A DNA stretch of 64,000 nt from Rhodoblastus sp963704565 (GTDB lineage Bacteria; Pseudomonadota; Alphaproteobacteria; Rhizobiales; Beijerinckiaceae). A model generated the notes under the pieces. It did not search any database, was not told the origin of the DNA, and worked only from the letters and a program-made list of their open reading frames with translations. Made by a program: the position numbers and the translations under genes. Positions 24,994-32,771 of this stretch are shown in pieces. The stretch lies in assembly GCA_963704565.1 (NCBI GenBank), contig OY969917.1, positions 3,782,001 to 3,846,000 of the forward strand. Direction: 5' to 3'. Numbering within the stretch: position 1 is the stretch's first letter; each line of letters starts with the position of its first letter.

Positions 24994-25680
24994 GCGGCGG
25001 AAGACGATGCGCTTAATTTCCGAGAGGGCGCGCGCGGGGCGGGCCGGCGTTCAGGCCGGGCTCCGGGGCGGCCTTCAGCCGCTTTTTCTCGTCGCGTTCC
25101 ATGACGAGACGGTCATGGAGGATCTGAACGGTTGAGGGAAGCGGAACGCGCCGTCCGAAGGGAATGGTCCGGGCCATGTCCGGAACTCTCGTTGCGCCCG
25201 AATTCAGGGCGCTTCGGGCGAATTGAAGGGGCAGGCGGCGAATGACCGCCCCCCGCCCCAAAAGATCATCAGGCCCTCGTTCGGGGGAGCCGCCAAAAGG
25301 GAAGCTTATTTCTTCACTTGGGCGGGCTTGGCCGGGTCGAACTTCATGGGGCTATTGGTCATGAAAGAAGTCTCACTGTGGTGGCGGTTCCAGATCGGCT
25401 TAAGCCGATCCGGGCTTCACACAAAATAGATGACTAAGCGCCAAGTGTTTTGCACGTTATTTGGCTGTTGCGAAAGCCAGTCAGGAAGCTCATGCGATAA
25501 ATAACGATCGCAAAGGCCTGAAACAATAAATTGGGCACTATTTTAAAAAATACAAGCTACCGCTAAAAATTGTATTATAACACAAACCATATTATTATTG
25601 TAATTTGATAATATGTGTGCTATAAGAAGTTTAAGCGGTGCTGTAAGCCATTTTATAACGCCGCATACGGAGTAAATAAA
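24994..25680. other. Intergenic region with AT-rich block
   Basis: A minus-strand frame at 25013-25261 and a tiny one near 25303-25357 are not convincing genes. From about 25500 to 25680 the sequence becomes strongly AT-rich (for example TTATTATTGTAATTTGATAATATG), unlike anything nearby, immediately before the gene at 25681. It probably holds that gene's promoter. Confidence 0.5.
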
Positions 25681-25914
25681 ATGACACACACTTTTTTTGT
25701 TCTAGCGCTTCTTCTCGGAGTCGCTCTCGCCGGAACTCCGGCGATGGCCGGGGAACGGCTGAATGAAGGATTGATGGGAGCGGGAGCCGGCGCCATTGTT
25801 GGCGGACCAGTCGGCGCGGTCGCTGGCGGCGCGGTTGGCTATGTGGCAGGGCCGTCCATTGCCCGTGGGTTTCACCACCATCATCACTATCATCATCACT
25901 ATCGCCACGACTGA
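25681..25914 (+). CDS. Secreted glycine-zipper protein with His-rich tail
   Basis: The 77-aa product has a signal peptide (MTHTFFVLALLLGVALAGTPAMA), then a glycine zipper (GAGAGAIVGGPVGAVAGGAVG) that could insert in the envelope. It ends in HHHHHYHHHYRHD. The His tail could bind nickel, copper or zinc. It resembles the lipoprotein at 49911. A strong terminator follows. Confidence 0.8.
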   Translation: MTHTFFVLALLLGVALAGTPAMAGERLNEGLMGAGAGAIVGGPVGAVAGGAVGYVAGPSIARGFHHHHHYHHHYRHD

Positions 25915-25983
25915 ACCGGTTTACTCGGCCTCGGCGGGACTTTTCGTCGAGGGCGGGATTTGGCTTCGGCCATGCAGAAAAGG

Positions 25984-26005
25984 GCCGCCGACTGGCGGCT
26001 TTTTT
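25984..26005 (+). terminator. Rho-independent terminator
   Basis: GCCGCC-gact-GGCGGC stem followed by TTTTTT, 70 bp after the gene at 25681. Confidence 0.9.
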
Positions 26006-26046
26006 CGTTTGTGCAATCGTCCCGCTCCATCGCGAAAGGATCGCGC

Positions 26047-26224
26047 TCAAGCCAGAGAGGCGACCTCGACCGTCGTGCCGGAAAAAGCGTCGCGGGCGCC
26101 GACAAATCCGCCCGCCGCCTGCATGGCATGACGGATGTCGCGCGCAACCGCGACCGGTATCGGAATATAGCCGCCGAAACTGCGGTTGATCGGATCGAAT
26201 GCGATCCAGCCCGGCGCACTTGAA
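26047..26224 (-). pseudogene. 3' remnant of a transglutaminase-family gene
   Basis: The minus-strand frame reads APGWIAFDPINRSFGGYIPI, VAVARDIRHAM and GTTVEVASLA before a stop at 26047. This matches the conserved C-terminal end of bacterial transglutaminase-like proteins (GW-FDPTN... IPVAVARD). No catalytic Cys domain is present upstream, so it is a truncated relic near two intact members at 27125-28954. Confidence 0.7.
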
Positions 26225-26257
26225 ACCAGGCGTCACTGGAATGCTTCACATTCAGGC

Positions 26258-26956
26258 TCACGGTTTGGCAGGCGGTCCCGCGCGGAGCGCGTTGAGCAAA
26301 GCCTTTGCCGCAAGTTCCGATGACGCGGGGTTCTGCCCTGTGATCAGCCGCCCATCGACGACCACGTGGGGCTGCCAGTCGCCGGCCTTCGAATAATCTC
26401 CGCCGTTGGCGCGAAGCATGTCCTCGACAAGAAAAGGCACGACCTCGGTCAGCCCGACCGCCTGCTCCTCGCTGTTGGTGAAGCCGGTGACCTTCTTGCC
26501 TTCCACCACGGATCGCCCCCGCGGCGTTTTCGCACGTCGGAGGACGCCTGGCGCATGGCAAACGGCGGCGACAGGCTTGTCTGCCGCAAGCGCGCCTTCG
26601 ACCAGCGCGATGGACGTCTTGTCCTCCGCGAGATCCCAGAGCGGGCCATGGCCGCCAGGATAAAATATCGCGTCGAAATCTTTTGGGGAAAGGTCGTCCA
26701 GTTTGAGCGTGTGCGCCACAGCGGCTGTCGCCGCCGCGTCTGCTCTGAAACGCCGGGTGGCGTCGGTCTGCGACTGCGGCGCGTCGCTTTTCGGGTCTTC
26801 CGGCGGCTGCCCGCCGAGCGGCGAAGCGAGCGTGACATCGGCGCCCGCATCCACGAACACGTAATAGGGGGCAGCGAACTCTTCCAGCCAGAATCCGGTC
26901 TTCTGGCCGGTTGCGCCAAGTTTGTCGTGGGAGGTCAGAACCATCAGAATTTTCAT
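26258..26956 (-). CDS. DJ-1/PfpI family (Hsp31-like) protein
   Basis: The 232-aa product starts MKILMVLTSHDKLG. It has GFWLEEFAAPYYVF, where the Glu precedes the nucleophile site in space, FYPGGHGPLWDLAE, and the nucleophile elbow AVCHAPGVL with the Cys. This is the type 1 glutamine-amidotransferase-like fold of Hsp31/YajL proteins, which act as chaperones or glyoxalase III-type enzymes. The start ATG 26956 was chosen over 26989 by homology. Confidence 0.9.
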   Translation of the reverse strand: MKILMVLTSHDKLGATGQKTGFWLEEFAAPYYVFVDAGADVTLASPLGGQPPEDPKSDAPQSQTDATRRFRADAAATAAVAHTLKLDDLSPKDFDAIFYPGGHGPLWDLAEDKTSIALVEGALAADKPVAAVCHAPGVLRRAKTPRGRSVVEGKKVTGFTNSEEQAVGLTEVVPFLVEDMLRANGGDYSKAGDWQPHVVVDGRLITGQNPASSELAAKALLNALRAGPPAKP

Positions 26957-26991
26957 GTCGGCTCCTGCGAGGTTTGGGCGGCGTGACACTA

Positions 26992-27090
26992 GAGCCTTTT
27001 CCGTTCCTTCGGAATCGGAAGAAGTCTATAAGTCATTGGTTTAACTTATATTATTGTCAAAAAAGTCTGCAACTTTTTGGGAATATGCTC
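26992..27090 (+). repeat. ~97-bp dispersed repeat, copy R1
   Basis: Starts GAGCCTTTTCCGTTCC, contains CGGAATCGGAAGA and a CAAAAAGTCTGCAACTTTTTG hairpin, and ends GGGAATATGCTC. Further copies are at 49626, 53491 and 57719. Confidence 0.88.
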
Positions 27091-27124
27091 AAGCCGCCGC
27101 GTCACGATGACGCGGCGATCCACG

Positions 27125-27946
27125 TTACGGAATGTGAAATGGCGCCACTTCGTCGGTGAGCACCTCGAAGCGCACGAGATTAGCGACGCCGAAGGCCGTC
27201 GAGATCGGAACGTCGGCCGCGTCGCGGCCGCGTCCCATGACGATGCGGCCGATGCGTGGATGGTTGTGACGCGCGTCCATGGTCCACCACCGCCCGTCAA
27301 GGAAGACCTCGGCCCAGCCGCTGAAATCCATCGGGTTGATGTCGGGTGGCGCGCCAATGTCGCCCAGATAGCCGGTGCAATAACGCGCGGGAATGTTCAG
27401 GCAGCGGCAGAGCGCAATGGCCAGATGGGCGAAGTCGCGACAGACGCCAACGCCTTCGTGCATGGAATCGCTGGCGCAACGCGTCGGGCGCGCTTCGGGA
27501 TAAGAGAAGCGGATTTTCGAATGAACAAAGTCGCAAATAGCCTGAACGCGTTGGTAGCCGCCGGATATTTTTCCAAACGTCGACCACGCGAAATCGGCGA
27601 GCTTGTCGCTGTCGCAATAGCGGCTCGAAACGAGAAAAAGCAACGTCTCATCGGGGAGGCCGGCGATCGGCGTCAAACCCGTGTCGGGCGGCGTTTCATC
27701 CGGCTCGCCAAAATCATGGATCACGAAGCGGTTGCTGAAGGTGACCAGGCCCGGCGGAACCTCCAGACGCGTGACGCGATTGCCGAAAAGATCGAGATAG
27801 GACCGCATCGGCAGAGGCGGAACCGAGGTGATGACATCCGACGAAAGCAAATCCGCTTCGCGCGACGGATGGACGTTGAGCTGAAGCAACATCGGCGTCC
27901 GCGTCGGACATTGAAATGCGATGTCAAAGCCCGCCTGGATGCGCAT
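27125..27946 (-). CDS. Transglutaminase family protein (second of pair)
   Basis: The 273-aa protein has a transglutaminase-like N-terminal beta domain (MRIQAGFDIAFQCPTRTPM) and a papain-like core. The core has GVCRDFAHLAIALCR (Cys), SGWAEVFLDGRWWTMDARHN (aromatic-rich strand with the Asp) and a C-terminal GRGRDAADVPISTAFG. It lies directly after the gene at 27947, with no intergenic space. Such pairs are common in alphaproteobacteria and may process peptides or crosslinks; substrates are unknown. A scrap of a near-identical C-terminus lies at 61005-61112. Confidence 0.9.
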   Translation of the reverse strand: MRIQAGFDIAFQCPTRTPMLLQLNVHPSREADLLSSDVITSVPPLPMRSYLDLFGNRVTRLEVPPGLVTFSNRFVIHDFGEPDETPPDTGLTPIAGLPDETLLFLVSSRYCDSDKLADFAWSTFGKISGGYQRVQAICDFVHSKIRFSYPEARPTRCASDSMHEGVGVCRDFAHLAIALCRCLNIPARYCTGYLGDIGAPPDINPMDFSGWAEVFLDGRWWTMDARHNHPRIGRIVMGRGRDAADVPISTAFGVANLVRFEVLTDEVAPFHIP

Positions 27947-28954
27947 CTAGCGCTCCTCGTGTTTGCGTTGCTCTACCGTTTCGTCCGCACCGCATGCCGC
28001 GTTCGAGCGGCGCGCCTTGTCGGAAATTCCGCCCTGTTGCGAAAGGTTCCGATCGTCCGTGACCAAAGGCGCGCTTTCGGGGAGCCGTCGAACAAGGACG
28101 GAGACCTCCATTCCCGCATCGTCGGCGGGATCGCCGAAATAGGATCCGTGAAGGGGAATGGCCTGATGCGCCTCCCTTGCCACGGCTACGCGAATGAGAT
28201 CCCGGCTGCCGACGATGCCATTGGTCGGATCGAATTCGACCCAGCCGGCGCCGGGCAGATAGATCTGGCACCATGCATGCGTCGAGCCGCCGCCGAGATG
28301 GCGTTCGCCAACGTCGCGATCCGGCACATAGATATAGCCGGAGACGAAGCGGGCGGCGAAGCCCAGGGCGCGCGCCGCCTCCATCATCAAGGTTGCGAAA
28401 TCGCGGCAGGCGCCGCGCCCTGAGGAAAGCGTCTGCAAGGGGCTGCGCGTTCCCTTGGTGGCGCGACGCTCATAGGTCAGGCCCTCCTTGATCGCATAGG
28501 TCATGGTCATAAGCAGCGTTCCCGTCTCCGTTGGACGTCCCTGAGAGAGGAAGCGCTGAACCCAATGATCGAGCTCGCGAGAAGGGTCGGGATAGCGCCG
28601 CTCGATCAGACGAGCGAGATCGGGAATTTCGTCGGCTTCATAGGGGAAGGGGTAATGTCGCGCGCGATCCTCCAGCAGAAACTCCGGCCCCTCGTAGGGG
28701 GTGTGCTCGAGCGTCAGATTGTTCTCCACCCGGAGGCTCTGCGTCACGCCGGAGAAATTCGCAATCGCCACGCAATTGTCGAACACGTCGTGAATCCAGC
28801 GCAGGTTATGGGGCCGCGGTTCGATATCGAGCGTGGCGTTGAGAAGGCGCTGATCGTTGCTGTCGCGTGGGCGCAGCATCATCCGGTGCTCGCCGAGCCG
28901 CACCGGCGTGGCGTAGGAATAGGTCGTGACATGCTTCACGGTCAAAATTGTCAT
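27947..28954 (-). CDS. Transglutaminase family protein (first of pair)
   Basis: The 335-aa protein starts MTILTVKHVTTYSYATPVRLGEHRMM, the typical transglutaminase N-terminal domain with an LRP motif. The catalytic core follows: SGRGACRDFATLMMEAAR (Cys), GSTHAWCQIYLPGAGW (His) and VEFDPTNGIVGS (Asp). The C-terminal 50 residues are polar and variable. It forms an operon with the gene at 27125; both are read leftward. Confidence 0.92.
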   Translation of the reverse strand: MTILTVKHVTTYSYATPVRLGEHRMMLRPRDSNDQRLLNATLDIEPRPHNLRWIHDVFDNCVAIANFSGVTQSLRVENNLTLEHTPYEGPEFLLEDRARHYPFPYEADEIPDLARLIERRYPDPSRELDHWVQRFLSQGRPTETGTLLMTMTYAIKEGLTYERRATKGTRSPLQTLSSGRGACRDFATLMMEAARALGFAARFVSGYIYVPDRDVGERHLGGGSTHAWCQIYLPGAGWVEFDPTNGIVGSRDLIRVAVAREAHQAIPLHGSYFGDPADDAGMEVSVLVRRLPESAPLVTDDRNLSQQGGISDKARRSNAACGADETVEQRKHEER

Positions 28955-29251
28955 GCGTTTCCGGCCATTGGCCGACCTGTTGTGTCGTGTCTGGACGGCG
29001 CCCCTTGATCAAGGGTTTTCTTGGCGTGCTGTGAACGTCTCGGGTGCGGTCATGTCTTCGGCCTGTTGACGCGGGTTTTTATCGCCGCTGGCCCTGATGG
29101 ATCGTCCGCCTGGCTCTTTGCCTCAATCACCGTATCGCGCTCGCATTGGCGCCGACACTACATCAGGCTTCCGAGCCTTTCCGTGGTTCACATCACCCCT
29201 TGGTCACCCTCGATTGCGTTTCGCCTTGCGGCGAAAACCCTGTGGCCGGCG
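28955..29251. other. Region left of IS110, no confident gene
   Basis: A plus-strand stretch at about 29020-29095 (GCGHVFGLLTRVFIAAGP) faintly resembles part of an IS701-type transposase, but it is short and soon out of frame. It probably also contains the left flank of the IS110 element. Confidence 0.3.
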
Positions 29252-30660
29252 TCAGGCGGCAGCCTGCCGCCCGACGTAAACGCCGCCGCGCGCCAGCAGC
29301 GCGAAGACGATGCGCGCCAGCTTGTTGGCCAGCGCCACCGCCGTCAGCTTGAACTTGTATTTGGCGTCCTTGCGCTCCAGCAGCCGATCGGCCCAGACGC
29401 GCAGGGCGTCGCTATGGCCCTTGCGATGGCACAGCACCGCGCAGGCCCCGACCACCAGCAATTTGCGCAAGTAACGGTCGCCCATTTTCGAGATGCGGCC
29501 GAGCTTCTCCTTGCCGCCGCTCGAATATTGGCGCGGCACAAGGCCGAGAAAAGCAGCGAACTCGCGGCCGGAGGCGAAGGCGCCGATGTCTTGCACGGTC
29601 GCAACGACCGCCGAAGCCGTGACCGGCCCGACGCCGGGAATGGTCATCAGCCGCCGCGCCCTCTCGTCGGTCTCGATCAGCGCCTCGATCTCGGCTCCGA
29701 TCCGGTCGATTTCCTCATCGAGCGCGTCGATCTGGCGAGCCAGCGGCGCCAGCGCCGCGCGCACGCAATCGGCGACGACGATCTCGCCGTTTTCGTCGCA
29801 GCCCTCGGCGGCCATGCGTTTGAGCACATAGGCGTTTTGCGCGCCTTGCGCCGCGACGACGCCGATTTCCGCCAGATGCCCGCGCAGCGCATTGAGGAGT
29901 TGCGTGCGCTGGCCGACCAGCAACTCGCGCGCGCGGTGGCGCATCAATTGCGCCTGGTTGTCGACCGAGCGCACCGGCACGAAGCGCATGTTCGGCCGCC
30001 CCAAGGCCTCGCAGATCGCCGCGGCGTCGGCGGCGTCGTTCTTGTTGCGCCGAACGAAAGGCTTCACATAGGCGGGCGGGATCAGCTTGACCGAAAAGCC
30101 AAGCCCGATCAGCTCGCGCGCCCAATGATGCGCCGAGCTGCAAGCCTCCATGCCGACAAGGCACGGCGGAAGCGAGGCGAAAAATTGCAAAAGCTGCCCG
30201 CGCCGGACAGGCTTGGCGACGATGACCGCGCCTTGCGCGTCAATTGCATGCACCTGAAACACGTTCTTGGCGAGGTCGAGACCAACTTGCGTGACAGAAG
30301 AAAGATTCTTGATAGACTTACCCATGGACGGCGCTCCATCTGACGGTTGTTTCATCGACCACCATCATGGCACATCGATGCCGCTTCGGGGCGCCGTCCA
30401 CCCCATCACTTTACGACCAGAGCCTGGCCAAAGAAGAAAGCCGATGGTCGCGCGAGCGCAAAGGACTCGTGGCCATCGCATGCCGCCGGGTAACCGCCGC
30501 CGTGCGGGCCATCAACAGGGCAACGGCCGCCGTCGCCCAGCACAACGACCAAGGAGTGACAATCAGAAGCGTGTCCATTTGTGGCCATTTCGGCGATCTG
30601 GAGCCGCAGCGGCGAGCCGCTGGGCGGTCCGGCGTATATAATGCCGCACAGATAGAGGTT
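29240..30660 (-). mobile_element. IS110-family element; ends not defined
   Basis: The transposase gene is flanked by about 300 bp non-coding on its 5' side (30326-30660). In this family that side carries the bridge RNA, but I could not delimit the element, so the outer coordinates are approximate. Confidence 0.5.
29252..30325 (-). CDS. IS110-family transposase
   Basis: The 357-aa transposase starts MGKSIKNLSSVTQVGLDLAKN. It has the N-terminal DEDD (RuvC-like) domain: GLDLAKNVFQVH, VGMEACSSAHHWAREL and RRNKNDAADAAAICEA. The C-terminal transposase_20 domain has MTIPGVGPVTASAVVAT and the serine region EFAAFLGLVPRQYSSGGKEKLGRISKMGD. It is complete. IS110 elements lack terminal inverted repeats and use a bridge RNA from the non-coding flank to choose targets (established for IS621-like members). 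Confidence 0.95.
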   Translation of the reverse strand: MGKSIKNLSSVTQVGLDLAKNVFQVHAIDAQGAVIVAKPVRRGQLLQFFASLPPCLVGMEACSSAHHWARELIGLGFSVKLIPPAYVKPFVRRNKNDAADAAAICEALGRPNMRFVPVRSVDNQAQLMRHRARELLVGQRTQLLNALRGHLAEIGVVAAQGAQNAYVLKRMAAEGCDENGEIVVADCVRAALAPLARQIDALDEEIDRIGAEIEALIETDERARRLMTIPGVGPVTASAVVATVQDIGAFASGREFAAFLGLVPRQYSSGGKEKLGRISKMGDRYLRKLLVVGACAVLCHRKGHSDALRVWADRLLERKDAKYKFKLTAVALANKLARIVFALLARGGVYVGRQAAA

Positions 30661-30931
30661 TAAGGGATGGACTCATCGCGCGACAGCGTCGGAAAACACC
30701 TATGGACCTTGCGGCGACAGCCGGGACTGGATCGCCTTGCGCGGCCTTGGTCCGCCGCCCGCCGCCGGCATCGGAACGAAGATGCGCCCGGATGACGCCC
30801 CGGCTGGACGGAAATGAGTAGATTCCGTCTCTGTCGCGACCTCCGACTCATCTCCAAACTGTCAAACTGGCGGCGGAGCAGGCGAGACTGACGATCTCCC
30901 TGACTGCCAGCGATCGGAACGGGACGATCAA
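30326..30931. other. Non-coding stretch between IS110 and small membrane protein gene
   Basis: Frames here look non-coding. The part nearest the transposase is presumably IS110 5' DNA. A TTCCGA box is present at 30815-30828. Confidence 0.45.
30815..30828 (+). promoter_or_regulatory. TTCCGA box
   Basis: TGAGTAGATTCCGT followed by CTCTGTCG; 104 bp upstream of the small membrane protein gene at 30932. Confidence 0.5.
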
Positions 30932-31087
30932 ATGTCGGTGCTACTAGGGAGCGGCCTTATCAGCGTGACATTTCTTGCCTTCGGCTTCGGTTTTTTCCTT
31001 CCCGTCGGCGGTTGGATCGGTGACGTTGCCGATTTCGGCGGAATTCTTTCGGGCGTCGTGTTTATCGGATTGCTCGAAAGCGCATAG
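30932..31087 (+). CDS. Predicted 51-aa small membrane protein
   Basis: The short frame starts ATG 30932 and encodes a very hydrophobic peptide with two likely helices (GSGLISVTFLAFGFGFFLPV and GGILSGVVFIGLLESA). I recognise no family. It is supported by its composition, a possible GGGAC ribosome site, and a TTCCGA box about 100 bp upstream, as for other genes in this cluster. Confidence 0.45.
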   Translation: MSVLLGSGLISVTFLAFGFGFFLPVGGWIGDVADFGGILSGVVFIGLLESA

Positions 31088-31229
31088 CGTTTGGAAAGCA
31101 CGAATTGCGGCCCGATCCAGTCCGAGGCTGGCCGTGACGTCGTGATCGGAATTTTGGCGCGACGTTCGACGTCACGATTGGCGCAGCCCGATTGCTTCTC
31201 GTTTTGATCGCCATGTGGAGGAGGACACG

Positions 31230-31448
31230 ATGCGTATGCTTATCGCCCTGTTAGTGATTGCTTATCTGGTCGGCGTTGGCGTCATGCTGGCGCCCACGAT
31301 TACAGCAAACTGGAGCGCCGGCTCCGCATCGCAATTCGTCGAGAAGGTTGTAGCGGAACTGCCGAGAGCGTTATCCTGGCCGGCGGCGGTTTATCGCGGC
31401 ATTGCACAAAAGCCCAGCGCTGCCGAAAAGCCTGGCGCCGCCCAGTAG
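31230..31448 (+). CDS. Uncharacterised 72-aa single-pass membrane protein
   Basis: The product MRMLIALLVIAYLVGVGVML has one N-terminal membrane helix, then a polar Ala/Pro-rich tail (QKPSAAEKPGAAQ). GGAGGA lies just before the ATG at 31230, giving clear translation initiation. No family is recognised. It lies within the stress cluster. Confidence 0.6.
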   Translation: MRMLIALLVIAYLVGVGVMLAPTITANWSAGSASQFVEKVVAELPRALSWPAAVYRGIAQKPSAAEKPGAAQ

Positions 31449-31550
31449 CGTCTGACGAGACGCAGACATTCGCCCCCAGGCTGATCGAGCCTGGATCGCC
31501 GGGGTTGGGGAAACGACGCCTGCACAGCCACACCAGCGCCGCGGCGCCTG

Positions 31551-31572
31551 TAAGCATATTCCGAGCCTGCCG
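31551..31572 (+). promoter_or_regulatory. Degenerate TTCCGA box
   Basis: TAAGCATATTCCGAGCCTGCCG; first of two tandem boxes, 84 bp before the second. Confidence 0.4.
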
Positions 31573-31634
31573 ACGCGCCGTCGCGTCCCGACGATGGATC
31601 CCCGTAACCTCACTCGCGGGCCGGGGGGCGCCAT

Positions 31635-31656
31635 TGAGTAATTTCCGAGGCTGCCG
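31635..31656 (+). promoter_or_regulatory. TTCCGA box upstream of slipin gene
   Basis: TGAGTAATTTCCGAGGCTGC, 150 bp upstream of the slipin ATG. It probably drives the slipin-DUF3141-pta-ackA-ATPase run of genes. Confidence 0.55.
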
Positions 31657-31805
31657 CGCGGCGGCGGCCGGGCGCGATGTGTGTCACATTCCAAAATCGG
31701 CCGAGGCGTTTCGTCGCCGCCGACCGGACGGCGCGCGCGAACCATGCGGCGGAGCCGCCTCTACCGCGATGAATGTCTTCGTCTCGGTCTGAAAGGAGCG
31801 ACATC

Positions 31806-32642
31806 ATGTTTATCTATGCTATCCCGGTTCTGGTCCTGGCCGCTTTTATTGTGGTCCTCGCGGCGGTGAAGGTTCTACGCGAGTATGAGCGCGCCGTCGT
31901 CTTCACCCTGGGGCGTTTCCAACGTGTCAGAGGGCCGGGCCTGGTGTTGCTGTTCCCCTTCATCCAGGAAATGGTGCGGGTCGATCTCCGCATTCAGGTC
32001 ATCGAGATCCCCAGTCAGGACGTGATCTCGCGCGATAACGTCTCGATGAAAGTCGACGCCGTGCTTTATTTCAATGTCGTCGATCCCGAGCGGGCGATAA
32101 TCCACGTTCAACATTATCTTCCCGCCACCAACATGCTCGCTCAAACCACGCTGCGGGCCGTGCTCGGCCAGCATGAGCTCGACGCCATGCTCTCCGAACG
32201 GAAAAAGCTCAGCGCCGATGTCCAGAGCATTCTCGACGCCCAGACCGAAACCTGGGGCATCAAGGTCAGCAATGTCGAGATCAGAACGGTCGAGCTGACC
32301 GACAACATGGTGCGTGCTATCGCCAAACAGGCGGAAGCGGAACGCGACCGTCGCGCCAAGGTCATCCATGCGGAGGCCGAGTTTCAGGCGTCGCAAACCC
32401 TGGTCAACGCCGCCAAGATCCTCGGAAGCATCCCAGCCGCGATGCAGTTGCGCTATTTGCAAACGCTAACGGAAATCGGCGCCGAACGGAATTCGACGGT
32501 CATTTTTCCGATGCCGATCGACATCATCAAGCCGTTCCTCGAACTACTTGACAAGGCCGGCAAACCGCTTGGCGCCAACGGCGCCGATCGCGCCTCGCCC
32601 CTGAAAGACCAGCCATTGGCCGTATCAGGCGCCGACGCGTGA
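31806..32642 (+). CDS. Slipin/stomatin-like SPFH protein
   Basis: The 278-aa protein has an N-terminal membrane segment (MFIYAIPVLVLAAFIVVLAA) and an SPFH/Band 7 domain: REYERAVVFTLGRFQRVRGPGL, VSMKVDAVLYFNVVDPERA, LSERKKLSADVQSILDAQT and NMVRAIAKQAEAERDRRAKV. Slipins form oligomeric membrane microdomain scaffolds, often with an NfeD protease partner, but no NfeD gene is adjacent here. GGAG precedes the ATG. It opens a five-gene rightward series. Confidence 0.93.
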   Translation: MFIYAIPVLVLAAFIVVLAAVKVLREYERAVVFTLGRFQRVRGPGLVLLFPFIQEMVRVDLRIQVIEIPSQDVISRDNVSMKVDAVLYFNVVDPERAIIHVQHYLPATNMLAQTTLRAVLGQHELDAMLSERKKLSADVQSILDAQTETWGIKVSNVEIRTVELTDNMVRAIAKQAEAERDRRAKVIHAEAEFQASQTLVNAAKILGSIPAAMQLRYLQTLTEIGAERNSTVIFPMPIDIIKPFLELLDKAGKPLGANGADRASPLKDQPLAVSGADA

Positions 32643-32771
32643 CCGTCCCATCCTCGCATGAGCATTCCCCGGCGCGCGCCCGGACATGGAAGACGCGGAC
32701 GCCGCGGGGAGAAATAGGATCACAACAGCCCGTCAACCTGGCGCCCGGCCGCATCCTTCCTTGGAGATCAA

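Noticed and set aside
25013..25261. Minus-strand 82-aa frame after the DUF883-like gene
   Set aside because: Low-complexity basic product without a recognisable motif or clear ribosome binding site.
29020..29100. Possible IS701-type transposase relic
   Set aside because: Only about 25 codons resemble the family and the resemblance fades immediately; not enough to annotate.
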